A stretch of DNA of 64,000 bases, taken from Blastocladiella emersonii ATCC 22665. Taxonomy: Eukaryota; Blastocladiomycota; Blastocladiomycetes; Blastocladiales; Blastocladiaceae. Of the stretch, positions 41,463 to 53,204 are shown piece by piece. The notes under the pieces were generated by a model. It saw only the letters and a list, made by a program, of their open reading frames with translations, had not been told where the DNA came from and searched no databases. The position numbers were made by a program, and so were the translations under genes. Each line of letters opens with the position of its first letter. Within the stretch, counting starts at the first letter, position 1. The DNA lies in the NCBI GenBank assembly GCA_025594325.1, contig JANHCV010000008.1:372001-436000 (forward strand), read 5' to 3'.

Positions 41463-41834
41463 GGCTGGTCCGGTTTGGGGAGCGCGGAGTCCGCGCGACG
41501 TCGTTTCGGCTTGAAAACGGGAGGGTGGCGCCCTCACGTGCCCATGTTTGGCGCGCTGGTTTTCGCCCCACTCACAGGTCTCCCCGTAAATACCTAATCT
41601 TGCGTTGGAAAAGCGAGCAGGAAATCCAGGCTTGTGGCTCCTCAATCGAGCGAACAGGCCAGCTGCACTTGAGTGCGGGGAACTCTACCGTTGGGAACGT
41701 GATCGAAAGGAGGGTCCTCTGCGAGCGCAGCAGCGGCCGAGACCAACAACGCGATCGAGAAAGAGAAGACACATTAGAAGAGAACACGAACATCAAGCTT
41801 GGCAACAAAAAAGTTTGTTTTAAGTATTCCATCC

Positions 41835-43207
41835 TCAGACGATTCCACACAAGATGGTCCAGATTTGCTCGAGCCGCTCCGAGTCAAGCAGCAGGCACGA
41901 TTCGAGGTACCCCACTGCAAGCGGGACCGCGTAGTTGGACGGTGACGCGGCGCGGAGTTTGCTGAGGACCGAGTGAAACTGGTCCACGATCGTGGCGTGC
42001 GAGGCTCGCCTCACTTTGGTGAAAGCTGTGCGAACCTGCGCAATGCGGAGCCCTTGATGGATGGCGCCCACAATCAGGTTTGTATCGCGGACCGCTTGCA
42101 CGCGGAGAAGAGGTGTGGCTTCACCGCGTGGTTCTCCAGCTGGACGAGCGGCCGACAGAAGGCGCATGTGGGATCAGGGATCGAATGTGTTGGTCGCGAA
42201 GCAGGAGAAGACGATGCAGGTGCGACATTACTTCCTTGCTCAGCGAGGGACACGGCCAAGCAAACACGTTGCTCATAAGGTAGCTCGGTAACAGCTTGAG
42301 TCACCGCCGTCAGCAAGTCACTGAGCGACCGTGGCCGCACAACCAGTTTCCGCATCTGGGACATCGTCCCTTCGTCTTCTAATTCGGCAAACGCCTTCTC
42401 GACAAACGCAATGCGCAGATCAAGCCGTGTGCGCACGAGATTCAAGGGACCAAGCCCAATGATACATTGCTCAAAACGGATCGCAAACTTGTCCAGCGAC
42501 TCGTCTTTGCGGCGCGCGAGATCGACCCATTCGTTCAACGTACGCGAGCGGCTGGCGGGATCAAGCGCATGGAGGACCGCAGTACGAGCGGCGACATCGG
42601 GCATGCCACAGTCGAGGAAAGCAGCGAAGGCGTGGTAGATGCGTGGCGGCAGGTCACGTCGGTAAGCGAGAATGGCGCGCGCGAGATTGCCTGGCTCGAG
42701 GCGTTTCTCGAGAGAGTCGAGGTAACGGCGCATTTCCTCCCGCCCCGATTTGGACTCCAGATCAACCTTGGCGAACTCGACTGACGTCGATTTGACAGGC
42801 GTACGATTGAGTTTTTCGGGCTTGAGTTTGGACTCGGGCGAGGTTTGCGCGCTAGAGACGGGCTGAGCCAAGATTCGGCCACGTGTCGGGGAGCCGGTAC
42901 TCGAATCGCAGCGAGGCCTCGAACGTGAGCAGGATTGTGATCTTGAGCGCCCGCGCGATCGCGCGGGAAGCGTGGAGCGGTGTTCGCGTCCATTGAACGT
43001 GGAGACAGAGTCCGAGTACGCGCGAGATCTCGCCCACGACGTGCCGGACAATCGGTGGAGCAAGCCGAGCCGAATGTGTTTGAGCCGGGCGCCGCAGCGC
43101 TGAATCAAGCTGTACTCACTGGGCTCGCCGAGTTCGCCTCGCAGGTCCCCATCGTCATAAACCATTATTGCAGCAAGTTACAAGGGCGCTCCATTCGATT
43201 ACTTCAT
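41835..43207 (-). pseudogene. Family A Gag-like gene, copy 9 (broken), divergent from B2
   Basis: The equivalent start at 43207 is followed by two stop codons within the N-terminal module before LAAIMV (frame continuing from 43165). Then LIQRCGARLKHIRLGLLHRL, an SR-rich part, VDLESKSGREEM, NLARAILAYRRDLPPRIYHA, EWVDLARRKDESLDKFAIRFE, LDLRIAFVEKAF and the knuckle CAFCRPLVQLEN...HLFSAC are in frame to 42074. One base appears lost right after the knuckle (about 42085), and the tail continues in another frame (AVRDTNLIVGAIHQGLRIAQ, AVGYLESCLLLD). B2 starts 163 bp away on the other strand. Confidence 0.75.
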
Positions 43208-43369
43208 GGGAGTGTGCGAGTCAGAGAGCGAACTGGGCACGCGACACTCATTTCGCGCCTGATCCCGGACCGCCACCGGTTTCCGCGGTCGCCTTGCCTC
43301 CACTTCGCCGCTCCCCTTCTCTCCCGGAACTCACCAATCCATGCCAATCGAATGAACTGACTTGCTGCA

Positions 43370-46300
43370 ATGGAATCATCAGAGCTCGAATTCATGCCTA
43401 CGCAGACGAGCGCGTCGGTCCTGCTCGCCGACCCGGCCGACCCCTTCGATCCGTACCGCGACTCGTGCGCCGCCGACGTCTTCCTCTACCACAACGAGAG
43501 CATTCCCGGCCGCAAGCTTGACGCCTTACTCTGCGGCTTCCATGACTTGCGCTCGGTCGCGCACACGCTGATCGAGGCGAAGCGCAAGGGCTCGGACGCC
43601 GCCATGTCGTTCGCGCTCAACGACTTGCGCCCAGAGCCGATTGCCCGCTCGCTTCTTATCTTGCATGCGCTCCTATTTGCCCCAACGCCGCACCGTGAGT
43701 CCCTCTTCTTGGGGATGGGCCAGGTGTGGTTTTCGGAGCAGCTCGAGTCTTGTGTGCACTTGACGTGTGTTGACCAGCTGCGAAAGTGCATCGCCTCCGA
43801 CTGGCTCTCTCCCACGTCCTCGATCCGTGTGCTCGATGATGCGACTCTCCACGCGGTCCGTGGGTGCTGGAAGCGCTGGCTCGACCGGAGCGAGTCACTT
43901 CCCTCCTTGGCTGACCAAGTGGCTGCACGCGACCGTATGCTCGACTCCCCTGCGCTCAAGCATCGCCGAATCACTTGCGTCGAGGAGCCCCACTTGGAAT
44001 GTATCAACAGCGACTGCGAGTACTGCCGGCGCAGCGTGCGTGAGGCCCTGGTGCAGCGGGCGACCTCGGCCGTTTTCTTCGACTCGGCCAACAAGGTTGG
44101 CTCGGGTACGAAAGCCCGTACGCTTTGTCGCGTGGAGCGCCTGGTCGAATCCAGCAATTACTTTCGATGCACGTCGTTGGAACGGGTCCCCAACTTGACA
44201 TTTTTTGGCGCCGAGTCGCGTGAGGTCAGCGTCCTCGCGCCGGCTTCAACCGGGTTCTTTGTTGACGTGACGCGCGAGTCAATCGAGCAATCGATGTTAC
44301 GCCAAGTGTCCGAGTGGTTGCAGGCTCTCTCGGATACGTTCAAGCCCTATCCTGATGCAGGCATTGCTTCTCAGCACCGCCTCACTTTCGTTCTTGGCGA
44401 TGCCGTCTTGGTCATGGAGCAGCTTGCCGCGGATCCAGAGCAGCGATTCGACGTGGTCGACACTTCCACACTCGCCGACCGCTGCGGTGACTTGAACCTG
44501 CTCCTTCACGGGTCCGTGCTTCTCGAGTACAACAACCTTGCGGCGGGCGATCGGTCGCTTCTGAGCCTTTGCGCGACCAACTCAGCAACTGATATGGCCG
44601 AGACAATTGCTGAGGCGTTCATGACCCGATACAATCTCCCCGCCGCGGCTCTGCCCGTTCTCTTCGGGGTCGCGCTCTGGGAGCATCGCCCACTTGCTAG
44701 CGAGCACTGGCTTGCCCAAGTCCGACCCTTATCTCTCAATGTCGTTGAGTCGCGTGCGACGATGCCGTACTCCCCGAGCACATTTTGCAAGGTCAATGCT
44801 CCCGATGTGCCCATTGCTCTGTTGGGTACGGGGTCCGACTACATGTGGCGGTTGATCGTTCGCTTTGTTGGGACGCTTGATCAGATGAACGATGCCGACC
44901 ACTACTCGCAAGGTCTGTCAACATTTAACGGCTCGAAATTCGTTCAAACTTGACTAACACTTATTCGTCGTTGTAGGCGGTTCTTTCGTCGCCCCCGCCT
45001 TTCCTGTGAAGCTCCTCGCGTACGCCTTCGCGGCGAAGCGACTCGTATGGAGTGGAACGGCTCCGTATTCCTCGCTCGTTTGGCCGTGCGATGGGACGGA
45101 TCTGTTTGAGCGTGACTTGGCGCAGATTGGGTTCATTGGGAGTTCGAACGCTGAGCGCTGCATTTACGCTCGGGCCTACGGATTTGCCTTTGACTTCGAT
45201 GGATGCGTTGACGAGCCCATCGTTCTGGTCCGCGCCAAGTTCACGCTGCTTCCCAACATCCACTCGACCTCGGTCATCTGCGTCGTCGCACTGACGGTCC
45301 GCTTCATCTATCGTTTCACGCGATCCAACACTCGTATGACGAGCTTGGAGGCACCGTCGATGCAATGTGGTACGCCGCAGAGCGCGACGTCACGGCAACC
45401 CCGCGCGCGACCTTCTCGCTTTGGGCTTGCCCTGCTCTTGATCGACGCAGAACCGTTGATTCCACGGCTGAATGGGCTTTAATCAGCGAGGATGTGATTT
45501 GGGACTGCATCGACACCGACTCGATCGTTGTCACTCGAGTTGGCACCGACGTTGTGCAGAGCGCAGTTCGAGGGATCATGGATTTCGCACTAGCTGCGGC
45601 CGGCGCGGCTGCTTCTGCAGCGGCCTCGTCCCGTGTCATTTCGCACTCGCCATCGATGAGCCTCGCTGTAATTAGCTTTTCCGACTTGAGCGACGCTTGT
45701 GTTGAGCTCATGCTTCAGCTCCCCCGTCGTCGCAGTAAATCTTCAGTGAAACTGGTGCCAGACCGCGACCTTGCTCAGTTCCGTGGCGCTGTCGCGTTGC
45801 TCATAGACAATAAAGTGTGGACTTGCCAGATGCCGTACCTGGGCTACGCGACCAACGTCAAGATTGATGCCAAGGCCAGCACCGTGCGCGTTGCTGTCCG
45901 CAAAGCATCGTACGCCGTAGTGCCGATGCTCGGGCTTGGCCCGCCGATTCCTCGCTTTGCACCCTTGATTGAGCGCGTAGGCTTTCCGCCCGTCTCGAAA
46001 TTCAGTTTCTCCGTTGCCTACGGCCATATCGGTAGTTCCTTTACGCTCGCGGAGTGTCCTATTGCCACCAAGGGGGGCTTTAAGAGTCTCACTGGACCAC
46101 CGCCACCGGACCAGGCGGGTGGGTGGCACGCCGTGGCGCTCAAGCTCCTCATTTTGGAAATGTTCCACTTCGCGTCCAGGTTCAGCGGGCTGTGCGTTCT
46201 CAGGCTCAATGGGAGCGTGGCTCGAGGTGTCATTGCTCTTGTATACTTCCATCAAGCTGCCGTGATTCCGCCCCAGGGCAAGGCATCCGGTATCACAGCT

Positions 46301-46678
46301 GCCGTTGACATCAGCTACGTGTTTGTGCCGCCGCTTCCGCTCAAGTCCGAGTCGCCCGCCGCACGCCTCGCTGTGCAGAAGCTGCGCAAGCTCGTTGATG
46401 CGGCCGAGGAGTTGTACTCTGCCAAGTGCGGGATGATAATTCCCTGCATCGAGAAGCTGGATGCGCACAGCGACACGTTTGACGAGTACTTTCGCTACTG
46501 CCACGCAGCAACGGTTGATCACTCGCTTCCTGACATTGGCCAATTTGAGAGGGCGGAGCACAGTGTCATCGCCGAGGCTACGGTCGCTTCGTTTCCAGTC
46601 ATGAAGAGCGAGCTCAAGCGTGCGCTTTTCTTGCCAATGTTCTCAACGTTCGTTGAACACTTCCAGTCAAAGGGTTGA
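43370..46678 (+). pseudogene. Family B gene B2 (DUF4470-like), single frameshift
   Basis: Same architecture as B1: exon 43370-44912, a 64-nt intron at the identical position and phase (GTCTGT donor, TGACTAAC branch, TTGTAG), then the second exon from 44977. Matching blocks include DVFLYHNESIPGRKL, FDVVDTSTLADRCGDLNLLL, LVPDRDLAQFRGAVALLI and SPAARLAVQKLRKLV. A frame change between about 45283 and 45317 separates SVICVVA from HAIQHSYDELGGTVDAMW; both sides align to B1, so one base was lost or two gained. If that is a sequencing error the gene is intact (about 1,080 residues). Confidence 0.7.
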
Positions 46679-46811
46679 GCGCCTGCGTTTTGCATCGTGC
46701 ATAATCGGGTCTTTTTTTTTATCTCCAAACGAGTTTCATACATTGTGATAGCGTTTTTGTGCATCTTGACGCGGAGAGGGAAGCGAGCGTGAGTCGGGGT
46801 CGAAGTCGCGT

Positions 46812-46860
46812 TGCGCCACCTGCGCCACTGCGCCACTGCGCCACTGCGTCACTGCGTGAC
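46812..46860. repeat. 8-bp minisatellite, six copies
   Basis: Six consecutive TGCGCCAC-like octamers, the last two with single substitutions, between B2 and the next family B fragment. Confidence 0.7.
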
Positions 46861-46898
46861 CAATCCTGATCGCAATCGTCCGCTTCATGCGCTAGCAA

Positions 46899-47260
46899 AG
46901 CTACGCGCACGCCTCGCCGCTCCCGCCCAAGTCGGGGTCGGCCGTGACGCGTGCGGCGGTGCAGCGAATGCGCAAGCTCGTCGAGAAGGCCGCAAACGGG
47001 TACAGCCGTGCGTGCGAGGTGCAGATTCCGGTGATCAAGGGGCTCGGTGCGATTGGCGGCGCAATCGGCGAGTATCTCGAGTACTGCCTCGCGGCGTTGC
47101 TTGACCGCAAGATCCGCGATATCAAACGGTTCCTGCCGACCAAGCCGGTGCCGCAAAAGGACGCGACGGCCATGGACGCGGCGGTTCGCGAGCCTCAAGG
47201 GCAAGCTCAAGCACGCGTTGCTCCTGCGTTCGCAGGGTGGCGCCACGCGCGCATGCGCCA
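46899..47260 (+). pseudogene. Family B fragment (C-terminal part)
   Basis: Reads SPLPPKSGSAVTRAAVQRMR, KLVEKAANGYSRACEVQIPV, EYLEYCLAALLDRKIRDIKR, then changes frame near 47190 to SLKGKLKHALLLRSQ. These match the last 120 residues of B1. It starts abruptly after the minisatellite and lacks the final PTYFDN end. A dead copy. Confidence 0.7.
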
Positions 47261-47759
47261 AGAAATGGTTCGATGGGAAAACGCTGAACACGATGCGCGC
47301 AACCCACTCGGCGGGCCGCTTCAACGTTGAGCCCGGGGAGCGTGTACTCGATTTGCTCGTCGAGTTAGTCGCGGCGGGGTTCAAGGATGGAGGTGGCCGC
47401 AGCGGAGCCAGCGCCCAGACGACAGCCATGCGCCTGCTGGCGATCGACGGTTACGAGATAAAAGAGCGACGAAATGGCCGAATTTGGCGCAGCGTCCGCC
47501 TTGGCGTGGAGACCGTTGTCTCCAGCGGCGGCAGCGCGCACAGCGGGGTCCACTTGCCCGTGTTCCCACAGCCCGAGCAGCCCTCGCTCAAGATCGAGTC
47601 CGCGGGCATGCCGACGCCGCATTCGCCGACGATAAGTAGCTCGATGCGGTCAGTGGTACCGAAGCGCAGGGCGATGCGCGCGCGCGACGCGCCTCGTCAA
47701 GTCCCGGCGCAGCGCGCACACCAGATCCTCGCTCGCGACGGCGACCAGGACGTCAAGGG

Positions 47760-47815
47760 CGCCCGAGAGATAAAATGCAGCAAGTGGCGGTTGGTTTCCA
47801 TGCGATGCGTTCGCG
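47760..47815 (-). pseudogene. Family A N-terminal remnant
   Basis: About 45 bp resemble the start of family A copy 5 at nucleotide level (ATGCAGCAAGTGGCG and TTTCCATGCGA on the plus strand) and read NASHGNQPPLAAFYL on the minus strand, against MNDSHENLSPLAALCF. Nothing else of the gene remains. Confidence 0.45.
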
Positions 47816-49304
47816 GCAGAGCGGCGCAGGGGGAGAGCACGGTCGGTCGACTCGACGCGGCGTTCATGGCGACGCTGGGCCCACCGACACCGCACGTCAT
47901 GAAGGGTACCGTCCAGCAACTCTCGATCGCGGTTCAAGAGAGACCCGCGAAGGCATAGAAGAACGACGATCGCGTAAGGCGACGGACGGAGACGCGACGC
48001 GTCGCGGAAGCGGGCAACGGCGTGCTCGGTGCATCGAAGCACGTCCTTGGGCATCGGCACGCGCTCGCCAGTCCACGCTCTTCGCCTCGATCGCATGCAG
48101 CAACATGGACGACGGCCCTCGTCAGGACTACTGGCGACGCGGTGGAACCGTCGAAGCGGGGCCGCTCGCGGCAGGCCACGGGGGACGGGAATCCATGACG
48201 CGCATCTCGCCGCCGTCCAAGATCGTTCATGGGAGCCATGAAGTGGATGAGATGTGAGGATGCGCGTTCATGTCTGCAGTGCGGGCGCGGGGAGCGGCGA
48301 CGGTCGAGCGCGTCGGCCGTGGCGGAACAAGTCCGCAGCCGGATCGCCTCGCGTCACTGTCTCAGCGCGGTGGAGACAACGTATGGCACACTCAACGGTG
48401 CCGATCGAGCACTCCGTGGCCGCCTCAGTCGGCCAAGCGGGGCCCGAACGCGTCCAGCGCGACGGGCGCTTGGGACAGCTGCGGGAGTGCCGTTGCGGGC
48501 AGTCGCGCAGGGTGGTGCGGTCCATGATGTCGCAAGACGCCTGTGAACGCGCCGACGAGGGGAGGGATGGGGGGGAGAAGCGGCCTCCGCCGTGAGCGAG
48601 CGCGGGAGTGCGCCGACTTTGCAGTGACGCCATGGCACGCGCCCCGCGCAGCTGTGGCGCAACGCGCTCGCCACCACACTCCGTGGCACAGCGCGATGGG
48701 TCTACGGCGGCGCCAGTGCTTGGAATGGGCTCAAGTGAGAGACTTTGTGAAACCTCTTGGACTTGTTGACGGGTTGACGCGAGGTGAGAGTCGCGAGATT
48801 TCGCCGTCACGCGTGTCAGGTGCGTGCGCGAAATTGTCTCGCAACCGCTGAAGACGCGTGCTGTCTGTGCCAGCCTCCAGAAACGCGTCCGCGCGGCGCG
48901 TCGAAAAACGCTCCCTTGATACACCCATCGACTCCTTGCAATGCCATCAACCCCGACTCGTCCGCACGCGCGCTTCTCCAGCACCACCCACATCTACTGG
49001 ACGTGCTCGCGGTCTCCGCTCAGGTACACGCATGCCGATGCGCGCGGCCGAACCCCGCGACACGACGCGGTCCCGGGTTCCGTGTAGCGCGACCGCTTGT
49101 CGCTCATGCGAGCCGCGCGGGTCAGCATCATGGCCGTCGCGGCACTGGGCGCCTCACGCGCGTGCAGTACCACTGGCTCAGTCCGCGCCGGTACGCACAC
49201 TGTCGCACGCGTCGCTCGCCGGCAACGCTAACGCGCGCGTCCGCTCGTGTATGTCAACCGGGCGTCGCCGCACGGTTTCAAGGTCTCGCACGTCGCGTTC
49301 TCGG
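47816..49304. other. No supported gene
   Basis: Open frames here are GC-driven and overlap in many phases. A GACGCGACGCGTCGCGG stretch lies near 47991. Similarity to the 52.9-53.2 kb region fades in from about 49200. Confidence 0.4.
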
Positions 49305-51090
49305 CTATGCTCGGGATCTCTACATCCGGTACGGCCAGAACACGCCGCGAGACGTCTACTGACGCGACACACGTCTGTCAAGGTAACGGCGACTACGTCA
49401 AGGAGATCCTCGGCCGGGCCGGTTGAGCGGCCACTACGTGCGGCTGAGCTCGCCGGCCTCGCATACGGTACATCATCAACTACCACGGCACGTGTCGTCG
49501 ATCGCTTCCTTCTCACCGTATACTCATTGCGTCGCGTCTCGCTCCCCGTTCAGATCGCGTCGCGCGAGCAAGTTTTCAAACACACGCTCGCCCGCTCCGG
49601 ACACCTCTTCAAGCTCGCCAAGTAAGTCGTGTGCCGAGATGCAGGTCAAGCTCGACATGGGCTGCGTCCCAGCAGTAGGATCGGCTCAATTTTGGTTGGT
49701 ACGTCTGCTTCCGAGATCCGTCACTTTACTCGCACTGACCTTGGCTGGCTCCTCCATGTAGTATCGACCTCATGCTCGTTTCCTTTCGGTCGTGCTGACG
49801 GCGATAGTTCTGCGACCATGAACCTCTCCCCGTTCTCGGCCACTTCTCGCAGCGACCTCGCTTCCTCCCAGCATTTTCCTCAAGCATGGCGGTGGTACGT
49901 GTCCATGGTCTCATCCTGGCAGCTCTTGCATCCGTCGCTCACTCACGGCGACCAACCGTGTAGTAGACGTTGTGCAACAACCCGTGCGTGTACAAGTTCA
50001 AGGTCCCCGCCAGAGTCGCTCGACTACTGCGACGCGCTGCTCCGACGCGTGAGGTCGACCACGCGCACGGTCACAATCACGATCAGCGCACGGCCTGACA
50101 CTCGACCCCTGCGTCAAAAGTCCAATACGGGGACGCACATTGGATGGCACGGGACGTGTTGTTCTTGCCTCAACGGAACCTCACCGACGATCACTCACAT
50201 CTTGCTGCCACTGTTCACCAGATCCTCGACGTGCCTCGCAATCGAAGCACTGAAGCACCACGTCGACATACGACGACCAAGAACCGACTCGCGCGCGTTC
50301 AAGGGCGGCTGGATCGGGCGTGGGCCAGCTCGTGCTCATCAAGAAGCTTGTCACTCGCTCGAGGACTCGTTCATCTCATTCCAGCGCGCGGGGTCATGGG
50401 AGACGACCGTCATGGCTCGACTGCGAGTCGTCCAGCAAGCAGCAGTGGTCTACGCTTACCATCGTCATCCGTCCCCGAGCACACGCGCGCGCCAAGTCCA
50501 TGGCGAGCGAGCAGGTGCCATCATCTGGTACGCGAAAGGGCCCGCCGCCGTCCGCAGAATCATGACGCGTAGCTCGATACTAGGACCGTAAGCAGCACGA
50601 CGACCACCGCCTCATGACTCCGCTGGGGATCGCGTTTGCGTCGTGGTCGAAGCTCAACTTACTCAGCTTTGCCTTCGTCAAGAAGCTAAGTTGCTCGAAT
50701 TCGCTCAAGAACTGCAACTGCGGCCGCCGCGACACGACGCGGCGCTACGCGAACCAGCTCAAGTCGGCGGCGAGGTCGTAGGTCATTATTGTCAACCTGG
50801 GACGTATCGCGCCGGATCTCTCACCCGTATGAACACGGCCCATCACTCACGACTTACTCGCTCGCTCGTCGCGCTACTCTAGAAACTCATCGTGTGTGCC
50901 TTAATCGATTTCGCCCAACAATCTTACCACACGCTCGCGAACGCTTACGCTGCCGCCATGTCCATGACCATCGCGTGCGTCCGCGTTGAGTCCCGCCTCG
51001 GCCAGCGCGTCAAGTCGATCCAGGTCAAACTCATCGCGCCCCGCCAACATTGCCGTGTTCGCGTCCGCTGCCGCTGCGCCAGTGGGCGGT
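49305..51090 (+). pseudogene. Decayed multi-exon gene, copy 1 (unidentified)
   Basis: Aligns in order to 53205-55165. Shared pieces include AMLGISTSGTARTR against VMFGGTFATSGTKRAR, MQVKLDMGCV against LQVKFDVDRV, DHEPLPVLGHFSQRPRFL against DHQLLLVLLAQFSQQGRFL, GVGQLVLIKK against GVGQLALIKE, ANQLKSAAR, and KSIQVKLIAP against KSIQVSIIAP. Between them are short GT...AG stretches with CTCAC/CTGAC and CTAG or GTAG ends that line up in both copies, as expected of old introns. Stops and frame changes are frequent, so no protein can be made. I do not recognise the family. Confidence 0.55.
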
Positions 51091-53204
51091 GGCACTGCTA
51101 CGGAGGTACGCTCCAAATCCTCTGCTGCCACCGCGTCATCACGGGGAAATGACGCGTCGCTCGAGTCTAGAGGGCTGGAATCTCCCGATCGGAGCACGGC
51201 CGGGGCTCCGTTGGCGCGCGACGATGACGGCCACAACTACTCCAACACCTACGGCATGCACTCGGGCACGCATCTCGGCCGCGAGGCCAAGGTCTGCAAC
51301 TCGTCGCTGCCAGCAACCTCGGCTTCGTGCAGCAGCGGCGACGGCCACGAACTACACGATCAAGATGAACGGCGGGATCGAGTGCAAGCTCATCACGATC
51401 CACGCGACGGCGACCTACCTACGGCATCAACTTGTCGACCAACACTCAGCTACCACGCCGTTGCTCGCTTGTCCGCGGCTGCAGCTGCTCGCCTCGTACG
51501 CGTACACGTACACGGACGGCCTCGGCTGCATCTCCACCACCGCTCCGAGTCATGTACGCGTCGACCAAGACACGACGTCAGCCTCAAGGAGAACCGCGGC
51601 CGCGGGCGAGTCACACAGCAACTCGGTGATATCGGTACGCGTGGCCGAGACGAGACGAGACCATCCGCACGGCGGCTCATACTGACTGACCAAGCCGCGC
51701 AACTGCATCCGCCGTGTAGCCGACTTGACCGTCCTCGAGTCCTACTTCCTCCGCGCGCCCGTGCTCGCCTCCATCTTTGACGCTGCCGCCACCGCGACCA
51801 GCGGTGCTTCACGAAGACAACGACTTGTTTCCGTGACGGTAAGCGCCATCTCTTCCGCGTGTAGTGGTTGCTGCGAATACGGCGGACTGACGCGCGCGAA
51901 CTTTGTTCCTCCGAGTAGGCGCTGCACGCTCAACAAAGGCTGCACATCTATCGTATCGCCACCATCGCTCTTCCTCCTCCTTGGGCGTGTCTGGATCATC
52001 GTCCTCATTGTCGCTCATCTGCTGCTTTGGCAACCTCGATGCCTCGCCACGCTTCGCATTCGCTATCGTCCAGCCCATCAGCACGTGTCCGTGGCCTCGC
52101 GCCGTGGCCATGGCCGCGGAGGGCATCGACTATGGCTCATGACCCGCGCGCGACATGATCGGGCTCGGAGCGCGTGACACGAACCAACGACTCTCATTCT
52201 CGAGCTACGCGCCCGCACGCTCGAGTCCAAGCCCAAGTCGTTGTCGTGGTCGTGTTGGCGGCGGCGCAGCAGGTCGTCGTCCATCATGGAACGTGTTTTC
52301 CTGGGCCGCCGCAACTCCCTCTAATTAGCCAATGATCGATCACTCACGCCTCGCTCGCCCGCTGCGCTGCACTAGTAGTGGTGACTCCTGGTCCATCGTG
52401 CTTCGAGTCAAAACAGCGGCAATCCGGCGACGACGACCGCCCGCTTCGCGAGCAGCATCAACGACGCCGTGGTCAACAAGGCTGCGATGCGCGCGTCAAG
52501 CTCTTCTTCCTCCACACGTCGGCCTGCTTCCGCTTCTCGATAGCAAGCTTGCCGCGCAGCACGGCGGCCAAGGCTCGGGTGGCGGGCGACACTACGGTGG
52601 GTGGGTATGCGACAAGCCAGCCGCTCTCTCGCTCGATGACTTGCCACGGATGCTGACAGCTCGCCCGAGTTTAGTGAGATTCGACGACATGAGGCCGCGG
52701 CACGCGACGACCGGCCGAAACTCGCGCTTCTTCCGCGGCAACGAGAGACATTGGCGGCTACGTCTACTTCTTCCACTTTGAGATGGGCTCGGCGGCGCGT
52801 CGCGTCGCGGCTCGGCGGGGCAAGGTCAAGGGTCTCGCTCTCCTGCTCGCCGACCTCGACTTTGTCGTGCGTGGCCAAGAGCTCGATTGTGGCCGTGGTG
52901 CAGACCGTTTCCACGGAGCGCCGCGACGATCAACCTCCTGCTCATGTTCTTCGAGTTTCGCGAGCTCACAGCATCAGGAGCGGGAGTTCGTCACGCTCGT
53001 CACGCTCGTGTTGAGTACCCGGTGTGCAGGCGACTGGGATCCACGCAGTACGCCGATGGCCATCGACCGCCGCCCGATCGCCTATGAGATGACTGACCTC
53101 GAATCTGCACCCATACGTAGTCCCCAGTCAGCAACAGCAGCAACTCCGGCGTTGACGGAACGCGACGCGCCCTTCGCATCCCGCTCTTCGCCTCCGTGTG
53201 TCCT
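51091..53204. other. Decayed coding-like DNA between the two copies
   Basis: Scattered protein-like stretches such as NYTIKMNGGIECKLITIHAT (about 51350) and GGYVYFFHFEMGS (about 52755), and intron-like CACTCACGCCTCGCTCG...CACTAG near 52340, but no long frame. It may be further exons of the same lost gene. I can support no gene here. Confidence 0.4.

Noticed and set aside
48268-48993. Overlapping 200-codon frames on both strands near 48.3-49.0 kb
   Set aside because: No recognisable protein features, several phases open at once, and no splice signals that would join them.
51480-51540. A YTYTDGLGCIS stretch resembling the FTDGxGxIS motif of cellular RNA-dependent RNA polymerases
   Set aside because: No neighbouring polymerase motifs (SNRVLR-like block before it, DLDGD-type catalytic block after it) could be found in any frame, and the surroundings are decayed; a chance match is more likely.
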